The notes below the pieces were generated by a model, which searched no databases, was not told the DNA's origin, and saw only the letters and a program-made list of their open reading frames with translations. This document shows positions 32,046-40,240 of a DNA stretch of 40,240 nt, in pieces. Origin of the DNA: Acholeplasmatales bacterium. GTDB lineage: Bacteria; Bacillota_I; Bacilli_A; Acholeplasmatales; Anaeroplasmataceae. Made by a program: the position numbers and the translations under genes. Location of the stretch: the NCBI GenBank assembly GCA_017449215.1, contig JAFSJY010000052.1, positions 1 through 40,240 of the forward strand, written 5' to 3'. How positions within the stretch are numbered: the stretch's first letter is position 1; every line of letters begins with the position of its first letter.

Positions 32046-34181
32046 TTAGCTAATTGTAAATGAAGATACTACTGTAGTTCCTCTTGTAATTACGTAAGAT
32101 GCGGCATCACCATAGAATTTAATAACATTAGATGAATAGTTATTCTTTAAAGTGAAATTATAAGTTAATGAATCCTTACTAAATGTATAATCACCTGAAG
32201 ATAATTGAGGAATCGTATATGTTTTCACATTTGATGTTGAAGGTGTTCTTTCAATAGTACCTAAGCATATTAGTGTACCACCAGTAACCTTAACTGTACT
32301 ATCAGTGTCTAATGCAGTTGCGGTACCTGATGTACCACCAGCTGCAGATATTACAACACCACCAGTTTGTGTATATGTTCCATTTGCGTCTATTGCGTCT
32401 GTATCACCAGAACCAACACTTGCAAATAGGAAGCCACCACTAACATTAATAGTACCTGAATTACCACCAGCATTTACACCATCGTCTGTGGCATATACAT
32501 CTACCACTGAACCATCAAAATTAATTATTGGTCCTTCTATTCCTTCATATGCAGTTAATACACTAACCTTACCACCTGATAATGTAACAGTACCTTCACC
32601 ATGGATTCCATCATCCTTTGATGTAATAGATAATGTGCCACCTGAAATATTAACATTACCAGTTGAACTATTATTATTTTCTAATAATACATTTGCATTT
32701 GTATGTAATGCATCATCATATGATTCTATCTTAATATTACCAGCTGAAATATTTATTTCATTATCAGCCTTAATACCCTTAGTTGAGTATTCAGTCTTAT
32801 CAGTATTTCCCTGATCCATCATACCCATTCCACCAGGTCCCATTTGTCCTTGTTGAGTTGAGTTTGAAGATGAATAAGATGTCCAATCTCCACCAATTTT
32901 CTTAGTTGATGCAGTTACACTAGATACCTGGAACATATCCTTTGTTGTATTAATAGTTTGACCTGTAGAAACTGCGTAATAATCTGTTTCTGATGTTGTA
33001 TCAGTTGTAAATATATAAAATTGTACATTTTTATACTTTGAAGAATCTATATCTCCCTTTAAATAATAATATGTAGTTGATGATTGACCACGAGGACCCA
33101 TACTAATTGATGTTTGAGTATAGAATGATAATTTAACCCATTCTCCTACCTTATTGTTATTATCATCAAAATTATAGCAATATGCATAGTAATAATACGA
33201 TGTATTATATGTATTACCAGTTAATGATAAATATAATGTAGTTGATTGACTTAATGATGATGCAGTATCACCTGAGTATTCTGAATATGAGCTTGTATAA
33301 ATATTTAATGTTGGCTCATTATTAGAATCATCCTTTACTATTTCAGTATTGTATGCGGCATCAATTCCGTCGCAGCATGCATAAATATCTAAAGCAGATG
33401 TTCCTGTAATTGTTACAGTACCTCTTTGATTTCCTTTAGATGAAATATCAGAGCTTGTAGTTTTAATACCATCTCCACCTACTGAAATAATCTTTCCTGT
33501 TACATTTGTAATAGTTACTGAATCATTTCCTTTTACAGCATTATTTACTGCGTTAACATTCAATGTTTGATTTTTAATTCGTAAATCATCCTTTGAATGA
33601 ACTCCGTTATTTACGGCACCAATAACATTTAGGGTACCCTTGCCCTTTAATGTTAAATCTACCTTAGAGTAAATCGCAGCGGTACCTTGTGATTCATCAC
33701 TTTCATCGATTGAGCTTCTTCTATCTATAATAGTATTTTCAGTACCATTCTTAGCTGAAATATCAACATCTGTTTCTGATGCTTCTACATAAATAGGTGA
33801 ATTAGTAGTTGATGTAATTGTACATCCATTTAAATTCAATACTACATCATTAACTGTATCATTAGAATTTATAACAATCATTCCATCTGGTAATACACCA
33901 CTTAAATTGTATTCACCTCCTGATGTAATTGTGTATGTACTACCATCCTGTGTGAAGCTTCCTACACCAGCTGTAGCTAGCGAGATATTAAATGTAGATG
34001 ACATATTATCATATTCAGAGTATTCATCTGAAAATATAAAATTTGTAGTATCTACATTTGTTTTATTTTCATCACTTGTATTTGTTGTTGCATTATCAGT
34101 ATTACCACCATCAGAGCATCCTACTAATGCTAGTAATGATAAAGCTCCTATTAACGCACTTCCAATTGATTTCTTCTTCAT
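32046..34181 (-). CDS. DUF4353 (carbohydrate-binding-domain-like) lipoprotein
   Basis: This protein of about 711 residues has signal MKKKSIGSALIGALSLLALV and a lipobox VGCS. I chose the ATG at 34181, which starts the signal peptide after GAGAGG; longer reading would add an unlikely 27-residue tail. The body has beta-rich repeats of the DUF4353 type: SGEYNLSG-like GGEYNLSGVLPDGMIVINS, then VVLNLNGCTITSTTNSPIYV, and later GNVNISGGTLSITSKDDGIHG and DGVNAGGNSGTINVSGG. These suggest a right-handed beta-helix-like array. A Gly/Met-rich stretch (GQMGPGGMGMMDQG) splits the two halves. It probably binds glycans or wall polymers on the surface, which is inference. Confidence 0.85.
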   Translation of the reverse strand: MKKKSIGSALIGALSLLALVGCSDGGNTDNATTNTSDENKTNVDTTNFIFSDEYSEYDNMSSTFNISLATAGVGSFTQDGSTYTITSGGEYNLSGVLPDGMIVINSNDTVNDVVLNLNGCTITSTTNSPIYVEASETDVDISAKNGTENTIIDRRSSIDESDESQGTAAIYSKVDLTLKGKGTLNVIGAVNNGVHSKDDLRIKNQTLNVNAVNNAVKGNDSVTITNVTGKIISVGGDGIKTTSSDISSKGNQRGTVTITGTSALDIYACCDGIDAAYNTEIVKDDSNNEPTLNIYTSSYSEYSGDTASSLSQSTTLYLSLTGNTYNTSYYYYAYCYNFDDNNNKVGEWVKLSFYTQTSISMGPRGQSSTTYYYLKGDIDSSKYKNVQFYIFTTDTTSETDYYAVSTGQTINTTKDMFQVSSVTASTKKIGGDWTSYSSSNSTQQGQMGPGGMGMMDQGNTDKTEYSTKGIKADNEINISAGNIKIESYDDALHTNANVLLENNNSSTGNVNISGGTLSITSKDDGIHGEGTVTLSGGKVSVLTAYEGIEGPIINFDGSVVDVYATDDGVNAGGNSGTINVSGGFLFASVGSGDTDAIDANGTYTQTGGVVISAAGGTSGTATALDTDSTVKVTGGTLICLGTIERTPSTSNVKTYTIPQLSSGDYTFSKDSLTYNFTLKNNYSSNVIKFYGDAASYVITRGTTVVSSFTIS

Positions 34182-34301
34182 AGTAAATACCTCTCTTTCG
34201 TTTTCTAGCCTCATTATAATCACTAAAAAATTAGAAAAAAAGCATTTCAAATTGAATAACATTATTTCACATTTATGTGCGTTTTTAATAACATAAACAA
34301 G

Positions 34302-34344
34302 AAAAAAATCCGGAATTTATGTCAATCAAATCACAAATTCCGGA
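34302..34344 (-). terminator. Intrinsic terminator after the Sel1-repeat gene
   Basis: The minus strand has a 10-base stem TCCGGAATTT/AAATTCCGGA over a 16-base loop, followed by seven T residues, six bases after the stop codon. Confidence 0.85.
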
Positions 34345-34350
34345 ATATTT

Positions 34351-36924
34351 TTATAATGAATAATCAAAATTTTTATTTAAGAAATCTTGAGCATCTGGAT
34401 TACCTAAGTTTTTAGCCTTAGTTGCTAAATCCTTAGCATAATCAGAATCCTTTTCAATTCCGATACCTTTTAAGTAGCAATCAGCTAATCTTAAAATAGC
34501 TGGTGTGTAATTAGCTCTAGCCGCATCTTCAATATAATTGAAGCCATCATCTACATCATAATCTGCATTCTTCTCATTTAGATAATAATCACCTAAATAA
34601 TACATAGCCTCTAAATCGCCACCCTCAGCAGCTAGCTTATAATATTTCATGGCTTCCTTATTACTCTTTAGCATACCACCATAGCCTTGTTCACTACATC
34701 TTCCTAGCATGTAATATGAATGTGGATCAGAATTTCTAATACCCTTCTTATAATATTTAACTGCTTCCTTATAATTTTGGATTACACCATCACCATTGTA
34801 ATAACAATCACCAAGCTTACCTTGGGCAAGTGGAGATTCTGTTAAAGCAGCATTTTGATAATACTTAAATGCTTCAGATGGATCCTTATTTACACCAATA
34901 CCATATAAATAGCATTCAGCAATATTTAAGTATCCCTTTGCAGAACCTAGCTCTGCAGCCTTCTTATACCATTCAATCGATTCAATGATTTCTTCATCAT
35001 TTTCTGCATTAGCTCTAATGATATCACCAATTGCAATCATCGAATCAATATCCTTTAATTCAGCAGCCTTTAAATACCACTTCTTAGCAATGGCATCATT
35101 AGCTTCTACACCAGTACCATTGTGGTAGCATAATGCAAGCTCATAAATTGCCTTAGCATTTCCTTGCTCTGCTGCCTTCTTATACCAATAGAATGTTTTT
35201 TCATTATCTCTTTGAGTACCATATCCAAAATAGTAATGTCTAGCTAATTCAGCTTGACCTTCTGGATAACCATCCTCAGCTGATTCAGTAAAGAACTTAA
35301 ATGCTAAATCAGGTGAAATATCTACAGTATCACCCTTTTCGTAAAGACATGCAAGTTCATATGCTGCCTCACCAGATTTTAGATTTGCTGCCTTCTTATA
35401 ATAAGCAACTGCTTTACTCTTATCTTGCTTTACTCCAAGACCATCATAATAACAATCACCTAAATTCTTTAATGCAGATGGCTCTCCTTGCTTTGCAGCA
35501 TCAGCATAAAGCATAACAGCTTGTCTAATGTCTTGTTCAACGCCAAGACCATCTCTATATAAATTACCTAAATCATTTTCTGCTCTAGGATAATCATTCT
35601 TTGCTAATTCAGAGAAAATTCTAAATGCTTCCTTATAATCCTGCTTAGCACCATTTCCATCTCTATATAATGTTGCTAAATTATATAAAATAATAGGGTC
35701 ATCTAGCTTATCACTTAAATATGAATATAATTCAAATGCTTTAATATAATCTCTTGTATCAATATCTCCATAGTAATAGCAATTAGCTATATGAAGCATA
35801 ACTTCATCAGAATGCTCTGGGTCCTCTAGATAATATTTTAAAGCTTCTAAAATATCAACATCAGTACCAATACCATAGTAGTAACAATCTGCTAATCCAC
35901 AATAAGCATGGTCATTACCCATATCTACAGATTTCTTATAGCATTCAAATGATAATTTCTTATCAACATTTGTACCAAGTCCATTTTGATACATATAACC
36001 TAAATATTCTAATGCAATAGGATTACCCTTAGTTTCATTAAATACCTCTACAGCCTTTTCAAATTCATCATTATCAAATAGCTGAATACCAATGGCAACC
36101 TTATTAGGATCATCAACATCCTTTGGCTCTTCAGGTTCTGGTTCAGGAGTAACCTCTTCAACAGCTTCCTCTACAACTTCTTCAGTTGCCTCATCTGGAT
36201 TTACATCATCTTCAGCTACTTCATTATTTTCTTCATTAGTCTGTGCTTCTACAGCTTCCTCATTATTTTGAGGTTCAGCATCTTCAGTAACTTCCTCTGA
36301 CTCAGCAGCTTCTTCAGCTACATTTTCATCTTCTGGCTTTGCTTCTTCGGCAGTTTCCTCAACAACAGGGGCTTCCTCATCTTGAACTTCAGCTTCTACC
36401 TTTGGTTCCTCAGTAGCTTCCTCTACAACTTGTTCAGGTTCAGCCTCTGTTTCAGGTTCCTGAGCTTCAACCTCTTCAGGCTTTTCCTCAACTGGCTCTT
36501 CAACCTTCACCTCAGGTACAACATTATATTTAGCTAATTCATTAATGATATTATCCACACTTGGATATAAAACAAATTCATTAATAGAATTTTTAAATTC
36601 ATCAGCTGAAACAATGATATCATCTGGTAAACTATCATCAGAATAAACCTTATCAAATAAATCATCAATTGATTCATCAACGATAACATTAATTGATGGC
36701 TTTCCCTTTATGTTGCTATCAACTATCTTCATAGCTTCATAAAAATCCTTCATTTTTAATGCATCAAATGAAATAACTTTTACAACTGCATCAGAACGTA
36801 ATATTCCGGCTCTAATTTTAATTTCACCACAATCATCACATTCCTTAGTTTGAAATCCAGCGTTTTGTAATTCATTTGCTACACTTGAATTATTTGATAA
36901 AATAAATAAACGACTCTTCCCCAT
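34351..36924 (-). CDS. Sel1-repeat protein with Glu-rich linker and unassigned N-terminal domain
   Basis: This protein of about 857 residues has three parts. Residues 1-140 form an alpha/beta domain I do not recognise (SRLFILSNNSSVANELQNAG...KVISFDALKMKDF). Residues about 140-270 are a Glu/Pro/Ala/Val-rich acidic linker. The rest is about 15 Sel1-like (SLR) repeats of 34-38 residues, each like ALKNLGDCYYDGLGVKQD then KAVAYYKKAA. SLR solenoids bind proteins and often act as adaptors. No signal or membrane segment is seen, so it is cytosolic. GGAGG 7 bases upstream selects the ATG at 36924 over the one at 36945. Confidence 0.85.
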   Translation of the reverse strand: MGKSRLFILSNNSSVANELQNAGFQTKECDDCGEIKIRAGILRSDAVVKVISFDALKMKDFYEAMKIVDSNIKGKPSINVIVDESIDDLFDKVYSDDSLPDDIIVSADEFKNSINEFVLYPSVDNIINELAKYNVVPEVKVEEPVEEKPEEVEAQEPETEAEPEQVVEEATEEPKVEAEVQDEEAPVVEETAEEAKPEDENVAEEAAESEEVTEDAEPQNNEEAVEAQTNEENNEVAEDDVNPDEATEEVVEEAVEEVTPEPEPEEPKDVDDPNKVAIGIQLFDNDEFEKAVEVFNETKGNPIALEYLGYMYQNGLGTNVDKKLSFECYKKSVDMGNDHAYCGLADCYYYGIGTDVDILEALKYYLEDPEHSDEVMLHIANCYYYGDIDTRDYIKAFELYSYLSDKLDDPIILYNLATLYRDGNGAKQDYKEAFRIFSELAKNDYPRAENDLGNLYRDGLGVEQDIRQAVMLYADAAKQGEPSALKNLGDCYYDGLGVKQDKSKAVAYYKKAANLKSGEAAYELACLYEKGDTVDISPDLAFKFFTESAEDGYPEGQAELARHYYFGYGTQRDNEKTFYWYKKAAEQGNAKAIYELALCYHNGTGVEANDAIAKKWYLKAAELKDIDSMIAIGDIIRANAENDEEIIESIEWYKKAAELGSAKGYLNIAECYLYGIGVNKDPSEAFKYYQNAALTESPLAQGKLGDCYYNGDGVIQNYKEAVKYYKKGIRNSDPHSYYMLGRCSEQGYGGMLKSNKEAMKYYKLAAEGGDLEAMYYLGDYYLNEKNADYDVDDGFNYIEDAARANYTPAILRLADCYLKGIGIEKDSDYAKDLATKAKNLGNPDAQDFLNKNFDYSL

Positions 36925-36989
36925 TTGAATACCTCCAAACTTCATATTTAAAAATATTATATCAAAAAAAATATATTTTTTTAGTCATT

Positions 36990-38117
36990 TTAATTATTTA
37001 AGGCCATTTTTTTATGTTTTTTAGCTTTTCGTTTAATACTAGACTTTAATTCCGACCTAAAAATTCTAAAGATTTTTCTAGAAAATTCCTTATAAAATAC
37101 AGAATTTTCCTTATCTAAAACCTTTTTTCTTTCTCTCATTTTTCTAAAATATCTAAAAGGCTTCTTCTTGACATCTAGTAATGAAGAATCGGGCTTTTCC
37201 TTAGCAATTTTAACTAAAATCTCAATAAATCTTTTTCTATCATCATTAGTTGTTTCATTAAAAAATCTATCAATAGATCTTTCAAAATATCTTGATGTAA
37301 TAGAATTTCTTTTTACTCTTTTAAATCTAGTACTAGATGCAATATGCCAATTAAATGGATCATGCTGTAAAACAGTAAATCCACTTGTTTTTAAGAATTC
37401 AATATTAGAAACATTATATAGTAGCATAGCTACTGTACTCATTGTTGAGCTCATAGCACATACTCTATTTTGAATTCTATAATATTCTGGTGTATGTAAT
37501 ATTGTTTTATCTAAGAATCCAGGCCCATCAAAATCATAAACCTTTATTATATCATCCTGAACATCTATTTCTGCAAATATAGATGCATATAATGCTAAAT
37601 TACCACCCTTAGAATGACCACCAATAATCATTTTTCTATTGTATAGATTATAGATATCCATAATGTATTTAACAGCATCTCTTTGAGATGGCACTTCATT
37701 CATATATGCCATATTTAAATCTTCTTCCCAGCCCGTAATTGTTAAATCTGTACCTCTAAATACGATATAACAAAAGTCTTCGAAAAAGAAGGTTACACCA
37801 AAGAATTGTTCTACTGTATCATTATCAATAATACTTCTAAATGCTTTGAAATAGATATTATCATATCTTGTTGTTCTTTCCATTAAAGCACAAAGCTTTT
37901 CATTTCTTGGTCTTGTTGTAGTACCATATGATAATTTCTTTGCGTTCTTAGCATTAACAATATCCTTAATAAATATTTCTTGATTAACATCAGACGAAAA
38001 AAGTTCAAAATTTAGATATCCTAGTTCAGCAAAAATTAGGGCATCTATCTCATTGAATTCAAGCTTATCAAATGATTCATTTCCATATTTTTTTAAATAC
38101 CAAAGCATGTTTTTCAT
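36990..38117 (-). CDS. Mbeg1-like (DUF2974) alpha/beta-hydrolase protein
   Basis: This protein of about 375 residues matches DUF2974/Mbeg1-like hydrolases. It opens with KYGNESFDKLEFNEIDALIF, has FCYIVFRGTDLTITGWEEDL at the oxyanion side, and holds the nucleophile elbow GGHSKGGNLALYAS (Ser in G-H-S-K-G). It then has VYDFDGPGF with a likely catalytic Asp. The C-terminal 80 residues are very basic (RYFRKMRERKKVLDK, KRKAKKHKK). The family is lipase-like with poorly known substrates. I chose the ATG at 38117, which follows GAGG at good spacing; the frame reaches 38141. Confidence 0.87.
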   Translation of the reverse strand: MKNMLWYLKKYGNESFDKLEFNEIDALIFAELGYLNFELFSSDVNQEIFIKDIVNAKNAKKLSYGTTTRPRNEKLCALMERTTRYDNIYFKAFRSIIDNDTVEQFFGVTFFFEDFCYIVFRGTDLTITGWEEDLNMAYMNEVPSQRDAVKYIMDIYNLYNRKMIIGGHSKGGNLALYASIFAEIDVQDDIIKVYDFDGPGFLDKTILHTPEYYRIQNRVCAMSSTMSTVAMLLYNVSNIEFLKTSGFTVLQHDPFNWHIASSTRFKRVKRNSITSRYFERSIDRFFNETTNDDRKRFIEILVKIAKEKPDSSLLDVKKKPFRYFRKMRERKKVLDKENSVFYKEFSRKIFRIFRSELKSSIKRKAKKHKKMALNN

Positions 38118-38174
38118 ATGATACCTCAAGAAAGCAAACAATTTAAAGTATTATAACATATATTTAATTAATAA

Positions 38175-38714
38175 TTAAAGACTTTTGTTCTTAATTAAGT
38201 ATCTTGTTATCGCAATTATAGTTTTAGCATCCTTAATTTCATTATTTTCAATCATTTTAACTACCTTATCAAGTGGAACATATTCTAGTTCTATTACCTC
38301 ATCATCGTCAAAATGAGTTTGTGTCTTAATAAAATTCTCTGCTAAATATAAATAAATAATTTCAGAGCTATATCCACATGTAGGATAGCACTCACCTAAG
38401 GATATAAGCTTATCTGTTTTATTACCAGTTTCTTCTTCAAATTCTCTTAATGCAGCATAATAAGGATCCTCACCCTTTTCTAGCTTACCTGCAGGAATTT
38501 CATAGATTACCTCATCATAGGCATATCTAAATTGTCTTTCTAATATAACCTCATTATCCTTTGTAACAGCTAAAATAGCGGCACCACCTGGATGTCTTAC
38601 TATTTCTCTTAAGCTTTCATTTCCATTAGGACATAACACCTTATCCTTTTCTAACTTAACTACCTTACCATCGTAAATAACCTCACCAGTTATTTTCTTT
38701 TCTCTCATATCCAT
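38175..38714 (-). CDS. NUDIX hydrolase, ADP-ribose pyrophosphatase-like
   Basis: This 179-residue protein has a complete Nudix box, starting at GKLEKGEDP and ending in REFEEETG, with all Gly and Glu positions of GX5EX7REUXEEXGU. The N-terminal part (TGEVIYDGKVVKLEKDKV) and the RHPGGAAIL strand match ADP-ribose pyrophosphatases (NudF/YqkG type), which cut ADP-ribose to AMP and ribose 5-phosphate. AGAGGTG precedes the first ATG. It is separate from the AraC gene upstream by 44 bases. Confidence 0.92.
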   Translation of the reverse strand: MDMREKKITGEVIYDGKVVKLEKDKVLCPNGNESLREIVRHPGGAAILAVTKDNEVILERQFRYAYDEVIYEIPAGKLEKGEDPYYAALREFEEETGNKTDKLISLGECYPTCGYSSEIIYLYLAENFIKTQTHFDDDEVIELEYVPLDKVVKMIENNEIKDAKTIIAITRYLIKNKSL

Positions 38715-38758
38715 AAAATTTCACCTCTATACAATACTATTTTAACATATATAAATTC

Positions 38759-39583
38759 TTAATTTATATTTCTTTTACTATTTCTATACTTTAAAGGGGA
38801 TAATCCAAACCACTTTTTAAAGGCATTTGTGAAATGCTCAATAGATGAATACCCAACTAGCTCAGATATTTCTGTTATAGATAAATCTGAATACAATAAT
38901 TTGTTTGAAGCAAATGACATTCTTGCTTCATTTTTTAATTCTATAAATGTTTTCTTATAATTTTCATTTAAATATCTTTGTAATTCTCTAACACTTATAA
39001 ATAATCTATTAGCTAAATCCTCAATAGTAATTGTTTGAAATTCATTTCTAATAATTGTATCAATTTGGAATTGAAAATTATTTAAATCCCAATGAGATAA
39101 TCTTTCTCCTTCTATTTTTTCATTTCTTAATATTTCTACAATTATTGCCTTAAACATAGAAACGACTATTTCATTATATCCAAATTTAGTTTTTTCTAAT
39201 TCTCTATGTACAACACTAAACGGATACCTAAGTTCAGGCTCTAATCCAACAAAGTTTTTATCTAATAAATATAAATATTTTTTAAATGCAGTTGTTTTAT
39301 CAATTACGAAATATATAGAATAATATGTTAATTCACCATCAGGAATAATTTGACATTTAGAAAATTGTGAAACAACAAAATAATAGTTTTCTTTTACATC
39401 AAATTCTTCTTCATCAATTATTAATTTACCTTTTCCAGACTCTATATAATTAACAATCATTACATCTAATCCATATTCCATATAAATAGTAGGCTCTGTT
39501 ATTTTTTGATATGAAAATTCAGCCATATGTAAAAATATCTTAGCCATCATAAATTTTATTGAATCATTACTCTTAAATGTCAT
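38759..39583 (-). CDS. AraC-family transcriptional regulator
   Basis: This 274-residue regulator has an N-terminal cupin-like sensing domain (about 20-110, IVNYIESGKGKLIIDEEEF). The C-terminal AraC DNA-binding domain has both helix-turn-helix units: IEDLANRLFISVRELQRYLN, then ITEISELVGYSSIEHFTNAF with KKWFGLSPLKYR. Such proteins usually activate sugar or stress genes on binding a small ligand; the ligand and targets are not visible. The site GAGAGG lies before ATG. The 3' end of the IS200/IS605-type element lies within about 50 bases upstream of its start, so insertion may have affected its promoter. Confidence 0.9.
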   Translation of the reverse strand: MTFKSNDSIKFMMAKIFLHMAEFSYQKITEPTIYMEYGLDVMIVNYIESGKGKLIIDEEEFDVKENYYFVVSQFSKCQIIPDGELTYYSIYFVIDKTTAFKKYLYLLDKNFVGLEPELRYPFSVVHRELEKTKFGYNEIVVSMFKAIIVEILRNEKIEGERLSHWDLNNFQFQIDTIIRNEFQTITIEDLANRLFISVRELQRYLNENYKKTFIELKNEARMSFASNKLLYSDLSITEISELVGYSSIEHFTNAFKKWFGLSPLKYRNSKRNIN

Positions 39584-39629
39584 ATTGAACCTCTCATAAT
39601 TAAAATCATAAGATTCTAACTTCTAATAT

Positions 39630-39728
39630 CGTTATAGAGACTATAACGGCATAGATATAATGCTGATAAAGTTGCCTAAATCCTGTCTATAAGACACATT
39701 ATATCTACCTAACATATTAGACTATTAG
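39630..39728 (-). ncRNA. Candidate omega RNA (reRNA) scaffold of TnpB
   Basis: Directly 3' of tnpB the minus strand can fold into an 11-base outer stem (TAGATATAATG/CATTATATCTA, 39707-39697 with 39662-39652), with an inner hairpin TGTCT-TAT-AGACA (39696-39684). It is followed by the CGTTATAG-type hairpin (39648-39630). TnpB omega RNAs come from this place and end at the element's right end, with the guide from flanking DNA. The folding is seen; the RNA role is inferred. Confidence 0.5.
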
Positions 39729-40240
39729 TTAAATAACATTTAATAATACTTTGAAAGTATTATATGTTAATTTTGTTCCACTCAAAGCTAAAGAAGCTTT
39801 TGTCTCTAGCTCTGACCTTGAATTCACATCCAAGGGTTTTAATGTCTCTCTTATATAATATCTTGCTGCGATATTATATGATGCACTTAAATCACAATTA
39901 TATGTCTTTCCACTTACAAATTTGCATATAGAATAATTATCATTATCTCTTTCTACTAATCCAGATCCATCATAAGCATATTTGCTTGTCCCATTTGGAT
40001 TAACTGTTGATACTCTTATTCCATTTCTATGTGCCATTTCATATGCTTTATTATATATTGCTATTTTTCTCCAGCGATGTAATCTTGCTCTAAAAGATTT
40101 TTTTGCCCTTTTGAATTTATGTCTTAAATTCTCAAATACTATTACATCTACTCCATATGATAAGCATATTTTAATAATTTGATTTACAGTATGATTAACT
40201 ATATTTTCATTAATTGAATTTATTTTATTATTAATATGTA
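39729..40240 (-). CDS. tnpB: TnpB-family RNA-guided nuclease, C-terminal part (5' end outside window)
   Basis: The frame is open from the stop at 39729 to the window edge, about 170 residues. It includes VDVIVFENLRHKFKRA (the RuvC Glu), NPNGTSKYAYDGSG and NCDLSASYNIAARYYIRE (the last RuvC Asp). So it runs past the Met codon at 40037 and is the C-terminal third of an IS200/IS605 TnpB. Where most TnpB proteins have the first C-x2-C of a zinc ribbon, this one has KYAYDGSG, and no four-Cys finger remains. The two RuvC acids seen here are intact. The N terminus, and so the intactness of the protein, is not visible. Confidence 0.87.
   Translation of the reverse strand, partial: HINNKINSINENIVNHTVNQIIKICLSYGVDVIVFENLRHKFKRAKKSFRARLHRWRKIAIYNKAYEMAHRNGIRVSTVNPNGTSKYAYDGSGLVERDNDNYSICKFVSGKTYNCDLSASYNIAARYYIRETLKPLDVNSRSELETKASLALSGTKLTYNTFKVLLNVI

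Larger units (their letters stand above)
39628..40240 (-). mobile_element. IS200/IS605-family element, 3' part (right end to window edge)
   Basis: The partial tnpB and the structured sequence 3' of it form the right-hand part of an IS200/IS605-family element. Such elements have subterminal hairpins instead of inverted terminal repeats; CGTTATAG/CTATAACG (39630-39648) is a fitting candidate. The exact right end, somewhere about 39590-39630, and any tnpA cannot be fixed from this window. Confidence 0.65.

Noticed and set aside
32305-32814. 169-codon open frame on the plus strand
   Set aside because: It is antisense to the DUF4353 lipoprotein gene; its Pro/Ser/Val-rich product is the shadow of Thr/Gly/Asn codons.
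33907-34296. 129-codon open frame on the plus strand
   Set aside because: It is antisense to the signal peptide and first domain of the DUF4353 lipoprotein gene, with no ribosome site or family likeness.
37168-37473. 101-codon open frame on the plus strand
   Set aside because: It is antisense to the C-terminal part of the Mbeg1-like hydrolase gene.

Overview
The window is very AT-rich DNA from a low-GC, monoderm Bacillota (Firmicutes), most likely a host-associated Bacilli/Erysipelotrichia- or Mollicutes-adjacent lineage. The grounds are three lipobox-type lipoproteins (LAGC, LASC, LVGC), AGGAGG-type ribosome binding sites, TTGACA-17-TAAAAT/TATAAT promoters, a reverse-rubrerythrin/PerR pair, a DUF4250 protein and no outer-membrane genes. 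The placement is inference, since no rRNA is present. All Trp codons I checked are TGG, yet none of the genes I inspected ends in TGA; they end in TAA (most) or TAG (about six).

Layout. 1-4 kb: an MMPL/RND exporter divergent from its TetR-type regulator. 4-11 kb: typA with a terminator hairpin in its leader, then a 1,644-residue acidic coiled-coil lipoprotein. 11-14.5 kb: a protein with a HEPN-like R-N-x4-H motif, translationally coupled to a GalM/LacX-like epimerase, behind a DUF815 AAA+ ATPase. 14.5-17.4 kb: an operon on the opposite strand for PlsC-type acyltransferase, diacylglycerol-kinase-like lipid kinase and a TPR/winged-helix protein. 17.4-21.3 kb: MBL hydrolase, DUF4250 protein, tRNA-Arg(CCG), a Zn/Cd efflux operon (ArsR, separate HMA protein, P1B ATPase) with a clear operator, and tRNA-Glu(CTC). 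21.3-23.1 kb: an orphan XRE regulator, an array of eight palindromes and a DUF1016/YhcG-like PD-(D/E)xK protein. 23-29 kb: gltX, an HtrA-like lipoprotein protease, perR-rubrerythrin and a Na/Pi transporter. 29-32 kb: a tight operon yggS-ylmH-mtnN-rnhA. 32-39.6 kb: a DUF4353 lipoprotein, a Sel1-repeat protein, an Mbeg1-like (DUF2974) hydrolase, a NUDIX hydrolase and an AraC regulator. 39.6-40.24 kb: the 3' part of an IS200/IS605-family tnpB with a structured 3' region that could be its omega RNA.

The most unusual item is at 21.78-22.08 kb. Eight palindromes with different arms but a shared design (TTG-side flank, core CAA-N-TTG, then TAATTA) recur every 37-46 bases immediately 3' of the DUF1016 gene. 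A ninth palindrome of the same design, with the same flanks, lies inside the DUF1016 coding sequence, exactly over the codons for M-H-Q-P-G-A just before Q-I-P-W. Read in that same frame, every array member gives a variant of the same short peptide with Gln at its centre. This could be a set of alternative cassettes for one variable site in the protein, a set of sites bound by the protein, or a palindromic repeat family with one copy in the gene. The sequence alone cannot choose between these, but the match between array and gene is direct.

Most other genes are ordinary housekeeping or stress functions. Clear transcription signals (six promoters, three operator candidates, many intrinsic terminators) divide them into short operons.
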